From Gnetum montanum (Eukaryota; Streptophyta; Gnetopsida; Gnetales; Gnetaceae): a DNA stretch of 64,000 bases. Positions 58,755-64,000 of the stretch are shown one piece after another. Both the position numbers and the translations under genes were made by a program. The notes below the pieces were generated by a model. The model did not search any database and had not been told where the DNA came from. It saw only the letters and a program-made list of their open reading frames with translations. Numbering within the stretch: position 1 is the stretch's first letter; every line of letters starts with the position of its first letter. The DNA is taken from positions 38,310 through 102,309 of the forward strand of contig MNCI01022538.1 of assembly GCA_015680685.1 (NCBI GenBank), in the 5' to 3' direction.

Positions 58755-58960
58755 ATGCTAGTTTCGGGCCATTTCGAGCCATTGCTAGTTTTAGGCCATT
58801 TTGGACCATTGCATCACATGCGAGAAGGATTATGTATTAGCAAAGCGAAAGGCAACAATGCTAGTTTTAGGCCATTTCAGGCTATTTCCAAAAGAGATAG
58901 TACGTTAACAAAGAAAAAAGTGATGATGTTAGTTTTAGGCCATTTCAAGTTGTAGCATAG
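58755..58960 (-). repeat. Boundary minisatellite, PR side of cargo (element 3)
   Basis: Four units such as attgctagttttaggccatt then ttggaccattgc, at 58,757, 58,782, 58,858 and 58,927. It is the same family as 53,349-53,862, now on the other side of the cargo gene. Confidence 0.7.
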
Positions 58961-59061
58961 CATGCTAAAAGGATGGCATGTTAATAAGGCGGAAAGCAAA
59001 TATGCACAAGGGATGGCAACTGGGTAGGAAGCAACAGGGTTGCTATGCTATGCATAACTAC

Positions 59062-59930
59062 CTCTTGACCCGTCATGGGTTGATCAAAATGTGAGGTTGA
59101 GGTATTTCACCAGGGACCTCATTCAGATCATCATCCTCTGCTTGGAAGGGCAACTCAACCCATGCGTTTTCGATTTGGGAATCAACTTGCTAAGTCGATC
59201 CTTCCATTGGATAGTTAATACATGCATGAGAAGGAGCCTCACTCTCGGAGGCCATGACCTCTGAGCCCTACTCCATGTCTACATTACTAATTACTTGCAT
59301 TGCTACTTCATCACCATGGATCACCACCTCCATGCCTATGTATGGTAAGTGGATTTCCTGGTGTATAGGAGAGGAGACAGCCCTAAGTTCCGCTAACCAT
59401 GACCTTCCTAAGATCAGGTTAAACCCAGGCATTTCCTCAACCACGATGAACATTGCGTCTATGGGAAACTAGTCCCTTACTATGAAGTCTACCTAAATTG
59501 TGCCTTTCACCAGGACATGTGCCCCATTGAAGGACCTCAGACACAACGTCGTCGTGGGTTTGATCTGGTCAACCAATCCCAACTTGTCCATAATAGGGAA
59601 GGCAATGACGTTTCTAGTGGCCCCATCATTAATGTGTACCCTTCAAATCCGGTGTTGGCCAACCCGAATTATGATGAACAGAGGCGCCGTAGTCACCTAA
59701 CCTCCTTCAGGATCTTCCCTAATGGCATTGTCATGGAAAGTTAATTGAGGTGTTACGGACTCTATGGGTACAAAGGGAAGCATGACTGAATGGATCGATT
59801 CTTCTTCCACTGGCATATTCTCGTTGACCGGGACTACCGTTAACATGTGGATTAGAGCCTTACGGTGGGGTACAGATGTCATAATTAGGTCGTCCAAGCT
59901 TAGTGTAGTGGTTTTTCACTTTAGAGCTTT
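59062..59930 (-). pseudogene. Aspartic protease of Tat element 3
   Basis: On the minus strand: the pre-protease block LTFHDNAIREDPEGG (family form: T-F-x-D-x-D...EG-x-H), APLFIII, then VHINDGATRNVIAF, which holds the catalytic D-G in the place of D-S/T-G, MDKLGLV, and after stops VEEMPGFNLILGRSWLAEL (the flap-end and G-R-x-W-L motif). The C-terminal linker reaches the predicted splice donor at 59,062 through QAEDDDLNEVPGEI. Four or more stops are present. It follows gag without a gap. Confidence 0.82.
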
Positions 59931-62855
59931 CTTGACCTAGGTGAGGGCATCCATAAAGTCTTGTCCATCCCCTTGTTTGACACCTTCCTTCTCTTCGATT
60001 CGTCCTAGAAGATGAATCTCTTGAGGAGAGGTGACTTCAGATCTGGGTTCAAATCCTTGTCGGTAGGGTGATGCAGGATGCGTAGTCATGTCAACCTTCA
60101 TCTTTGGGGGCAAAGATTTAGATGCAAGGGGTGAAGACATGGGCTTGGGGATACCCTTGACGGTACTTCCCTTCGATGTCTCGTCCACCAAGTGGACTTC
60201 TCACCTTGTGGGGCGAGGAGGCTATTCAGCTTTGTCGCGTGAGATAGGCGACGTCAAAGATGTCGACCCCCTAATGATGAATGGAGCTAGAGGTGTTAAC
60301 TAATGGGACCACGTGGCTCCGCTAACAGGTGGCGCAAAGATGGATGCCCATGGTGGGACTTTCAAGATGAATGGCTACTGCGAGCTTGGGCCAACCGCTA
60401 GTGGTGCTAGTGCACTATGCTGAGGCACACAGACCACGAATGGCTACCGGGGTGGCCTAGGATCACTGTCAATGTTGATAGCATTGATGACGTAATTGGC
60501 ATTGTTGGCATTGAGGGGGTCTATGTAGACATACATAGATTGGTTTTTAGGGTGCACTAGATTGCTATCATCCAGCACCAATTTCCCCAGGTCAATTAAT
60601 CTTTGGATGTCATCCTACAACAACAAACAATAATCTGTGTTGTGACCACACTATTGGTGGTAGGCACAAAACCTGTCTAACCTGAAATCCCTAGGAATTG
60701 GAGGCTCATTGGGCAAGGCCAAAGAGGGATTTCTAAGGAGCTTGTAGTAGCATTCATGTCTCAAGTTTTCCTCTTCCGACATTTTCTTATGTTGGATGTA
60801 TCCCACTGCTAGCAGTTGCTTCAGAAGCTATGAAGGCTTTAGAGGACCTTGGGTGTACTTTGAGTGGTCTTTGCACTCAAAGTTGGGTTTGGGTTGTGCA
60901 AATGTCTTGGGCGTCGATGCAACCAATTATGACATGTGGCCCTGTTTGGGCATGGGGTTAGTCGTGGGTATGGACGGTTTCTTGTTATTCTTGCTACCGC
61001 TGCTACTAGGTTTGGGCTTGGTCTTAGTTGCCATAGTGGTCACTGTGGTTGTTGGGGCTTTACCCTTGTCCTTCTTTGCAAAGGTTCTTTTCTAAGGGAT
61101 GTAGGTTGGGTCTTTGCTTGCTTTGGCCACGTCCTGTATGCTCTTAGTCTGAGTGAAGGCCTGACTAAGAGAGTAAGGAGCAAGGTAGTATAGTTTAGAC
61201 TTGATGAATTCATTCACTATGCCCTTAAAGATGGCTAGTAGGTGGGCTTCTGCGATGATCTCATGGATTTCATTAAGGGTTGCGCTCCAACATTGAATGA
61301 ACTTTTGGACCAGCTCTAGAGCATCTTGCTTTACACTCATCAGCTGGTACAGCATGGTTTCTGGCTTTAAGTTGTACTTGAAGCACATCACGAACTTGGT
61401 TAGCAGCTCTTCCAAAGTTGATATGGATGAGCGTGGCAATGCATGATACTAGTCCAAAGCTTTTCCAGCTAGGGACATGGTGAAGACAGGAATGATCATG
61501 TGCGGCCATTGTTGCAATCACAAAGACTCAGATCTAAAGGTGAAAATATGTGCATTGGGATCTCCCTCCCCATCGTACTTCGTGAAATGTGGGAGAGACA
61601 TCAATGGGGGTAACGTCAAAGCAGGGACTGCAAGGCTGATAGGGTCATCCTGGTAGAAGTCCACGACTTGTACTGTGTTAGACCCAGCAACTTTGAGGTG
61701 TTTTATTTCCTCAGTGAGGATTTGGATGAGCTAAAATACTTGGTCCAGACCCAACGACGTTGTGGATGATCAGGGCACTGCAGGGGTAGTTCCTACTTGT
61801 GGTATGGCGGGGGCGGTGGCCTGACCCATTGGTGGTACCGTTGGGATGACCCCCATGAGCGATGCTACCTGCATTGTCCACTACCTAGTAGGTGGTGTTG
61901 TTACAGCAATGAGCGTAGGTTGGGCTACCAAGTAGACTACTTATGTCACCGACAACATAGACCATAACCCTGTGTTAGGTTGTGCCGATTATGAGGCTTG
62001 GTGCATTTGAGAGCACATGTAGTGAGACATCTGCGATGATTGTGCGGTAGGCAAAAAAGCAAATGGGATCCATCATGTGGATGGGTCGGGGCCCATCATA
62101 GTGGGTGGAACAGACATGAATGTGGGAATAGAGACAAAAGTAGCCTATGTTTGTGAAAGAGTCATGGTATGAACATGTGGCAGGGTAGCCACGATTGGCA
62201 TACGATGTGCTACAGGAATAGACTGTTGAGCAGTCTGCAAAGGGATAGTAGCTGCAGGTGAAAGAGGGTGTTGGAACATCACAGAATCGATGTAGCTACC
62301 CATAGCAGCTGTAATCGTAGGTTGCAAAAACATGGGCATAATTACAAAGGGAGTGGTAACAGACAATGGCTTGGCCCAGAAGGACTGGGTAGGAGGGATA
62401 GGAGCAACGCCAGTTGGACCTCCCTCGTTCAATTGGGAATCAAGCTCCTCTTGCCCATCCTAGAAAGCGTCATCTTGGTTGGATCCTATGTCCTATTGCT
62501 CCCTAAGCCTAGCCAACTGGATTAGTTGGTCTAGAAGCCTTTGGTACACTTGTGTTAAAGGTAACGAAACATTGGGAATGGGGAAAAATTCCTTCCCATT
62601 GCAGTAAGCGAACTCAAAGTTGCATTTTTCTTTGAGTTCGTGTAAATCCAAGGGAAGATTTTCCTACACCTTTGCATAGAGGAAACTGTAATGCTCATGT
62701 TGCTAGGCCAATCCTTCAGGTCCTCGATTTTGGACTTTAAGAGATCGACATGTTTCCAGTATCAAATTCAATGGTTGTTCGGCACTAGTAGTGCCTTGAA
62801 CCATGATGGGAGCTTCAACGTTGAAGGCATTGGTAGTAGTAGTTGAAAAAGCCAT
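59931..62855 (-). pseudogene. gag of Tat element 3
   Basis: It starts at an ATG on the minus strand at 62,855 (MAFSTTTTNAFNVEAPIMVQ), followed by a Pro/Thr/Ala-rich matrix-like part (62,432-62,145). The capsid block is open at 61,439-61,092: TLEELLTKFVMCFKYNL, LMSVKQDALELVQKFIQCW, the Retrotrans_gag signature. Near 60,668-60,624 a CxxHxxxxHxxxxC finger (CAYHQ-CGHNTDYC, with one stop in it) is followed by LQDDIQRLIDLGKL, typical of plant Gypsy nucleocapsid. About ten stops and some shifts break it. Plus-strand frames in this stretch are shadows. Confidence 0.85.
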
Positions 62856-62948
62856 CGTTAAACAATTTGTTATGCAAAAAAGTGAAAAATTTATACAAAA
62901 GAGTGCGAACGAACAAGGGAACTAGAAAACAGAAAAAAAAAAGAAGAG

Positions 62949-63590
62949 GAAGGCTTTATGTCTTGCCGAATTCTAGAGGAACCATCAAGGCAACCAACCT
63001 ACACCACACAAGGCGTAAACAATCACAAATGGGTGTCACCTTTATGCCAGTGCACGATAGGGTGCAGAATGTATGTAAGACTACCATAAGCTGGGGAAGC
63101 TAACTAGCAGTGAGGAAGGCTTTGCGTCTCGCAGGATCCCCGAGGGACCGTCGAAGCGACAGCTTTGTACCACGCAAGATGGGGTACAAAATGCATGCAA
63201 GACTACCGTAAAATAGGAAAGCTAGCTAGCGACCAAGAAGGCTTTGCATCTCATAGGATCCCTAAGGGACCATCAAAGCGACTGCTCTGTACCACATGAG
63301 ATGGGGTACAGAACGCATGCAAGACTACCGTAAGACGGGCAAGCTAAGTAGCAGTCAAGAAGGCTTTGTGTCTCGTAGGATCCTTGAGGGATCGTCGAAG
63401 TGACTACTATGTACCATGCGAGATGGGGTACAGAACACATGCAAGACTACTGTAAGATGAGCTAGTTACTAGTGATTGGAGCCCTTGTGTTTTGTAGGGC
63501 TCCCGAGGAATCGTCGAGGCAACCGATCTACATTGCACAAAGCGCAAACAACTACAAAAGGGTGTCACATCTACGCTTATGCATATCAGG
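62949..63590 (-). repeat. Leader tandem repeats of element 3 (~122 bp units)
   Basis: The word gaaggctttgcgtctcgcag starts units at 62,949, 63,115, 63,237, 63,359 and (diverged) 63,478. The middle three are exactly 122 bp apart. Each unit also has ggatcc-cgagggaccgtcga and catgcaagactaccgtaa. They lie in the untranslated leader between the 5' LTR and gag. Confidence 0.85.
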
Positions 63591-63663
63591 TGCAGAAGGC
63601 TCACAAAACTACCGTGACATGCGGAAAAGGAACCAAAAGGCCCTCCTTCTAGAGCAAGAAAAT

Positions 63664-64000
63664 TGTGACGACCGAAAATGTTGATGGCTGGAAAACACCA
63701 AGGGTTCAACAAGCATGACAGTTTCGACCTCGTACCTATGGGAGGGCCATGCTAGGTGTGTGTGGATATGGGGCACCCTGAACGATCTGGTCGATCAGAA
63801 AGGAACTTAATCGGCATCTATATAACCTTTTGCAATGTTAGTTTGGAAATAGAAAAGAAAGCACGGAGTAATGTTTGAGAGTAAATAAAGAAGTAAAAGT
63901 AGTGCAAAAAATGTAACAATAAGTAGGAAACAAGATAAAGTACAGTTAGAAAAATGCACCACTTTGAAGCTACAAGCTTGCTCTGTTAGGGTGGATATAG
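63664..64000 (-). repeat. 5' LTR of Tat element 3 (partial, runs off the window)
   Basis: It begins tgtgacgaccgaaaatgttg, like the LTR starts at 27,591 and 37,301. Positions 63,925-64,000 match 47,077-47,152 at 72 of 76 bases, pairing it with LTR 3. The remaining ~1.3 kb should follow beyond the window. No clear tRNA primer site is visible beside it at 63,630-63,663. Confidence 0.85.

Larger units (their letters stand above)
53233..59061 (-). other. Predicted element intron between PR and RT, carrying cargo
   Basis: The donor candidate on the element strand is gtcaagag then GTAGTTATG (first intron base 59,061); the acceptor candidate is cttatgatgatag then GTCGAGC (last intron base 53,233). 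Ogre/Tat elements are known to have an intron exactly between protease and RT. Removing 5,829 bp would bring gag-PR next to the pol frame. Inside lie a minisatellite, the antisense cargo gene and a second minisatellite. The splice sites are inferred from sequence alone; the donor is only moderate and others are possible. Confidence 0.5.

Noticed and set aside
58422-58809. Minus-strand frames up to 120 codons beyond the cargo
   Set aside because: They cross the exon G end and the minisatellite and have repetitive, low-information text; no gag or PR motif.
60796-61193. Plus-strand Gly/Leu-rich frames at the gag locus
   Set aside because: Antisense to the gag capsid and nucleocapsid region; no family match.
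1-64000. CRISPR arrays, operons, bacterial replication or attachment sites
   Set aside because: The repeats are irregular minisatellites or transposon leaders; all recognisable coding relics are plant retroelement or organelle genes.

Overview
This window looks like plant nuclear DNA from a large, repeat-filled genome. The reasons are three nested Ty3/Gypsy elements of the Tat type (pol carries two RNase H domains), an older Athila-like Gypsy element, a Copia fragment, short inverted-repeat transposons, and broken copies of the mitochondrial genes atp6 and cox3. A gymnosperm or another large-genome land plant would fit, but nothing here names the species. I found no intact host gene, tRNA, rRNA or CRISPR array.

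Layout. 1-1.4 kb has moderate GC with CpG sites and holds fragments of unknown genes. 1.4-22.6 kb is old, AT-rich and almost free of CpG. It holds a Copia integrase remnant (7.0 kb), inverted-repeat elements (4.0, 7.9 and 13.3 kb), an atp6 remnant (8.3-9.1 kb), a group II intron-type reverse transcriptase remnant (15.4-16.0 kb, minus), a cox3 remnant (16.4-16.7 kb), and at least 13 copies of an unexplained ~38 bp motif in both orientations. 22.6-27.59 kb is a plus-strand Gypsy element (LTR, tRNA-Asp primer site, gag, protease, half of RT). It is cut in mid-RT by the 3' LTR of Tat element 1.

27.59-64 kb holds three minus-strand Tat elements. Element 1 (27,591 to about 37,300) is decayed. It has LTR, INT, RNase H, RT and a splice acceptor, then a ~183 bp tandem array where gag-PR would be expected further upstream. 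Element 2 (37,301-47,076) is younger: LTR, INT, RNase H, RT, acceptor, then a truncated antisense gene. Element 3 (47,077 to past the end) is nearly complete: 3' LTR, INT, RNase H, RT, a predicted 5.8 kb intron, PR, gag, leader repeats and the start of the 5' LTR.

The most interesting structure is the cargo of elements 2 and 3. Between protease and RT, where Ogre/Tat elements are known to carry an intron, lies a plus-strand gene running against the element. It has its own candidate TATA box, about seven exons with GT-AG introns, an FCP1/NLI-type HAD phosphatase-like domain that has lost its catalytic aspartates, a conserved second domain, an acidic/proline-rich part and a coiled-coil part. 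Two diverged copies keep the same exon plan. In element 3 the gene is bracketed by a ~28 bp minisatellite that also sits between INT and the 3' LTR in all three elements. Antisense introns would survive retrotransposition because the element's own transcript presents them in the wrong strand. All functional statements are by-eye inferences; the decisive searches are listed with each finding.
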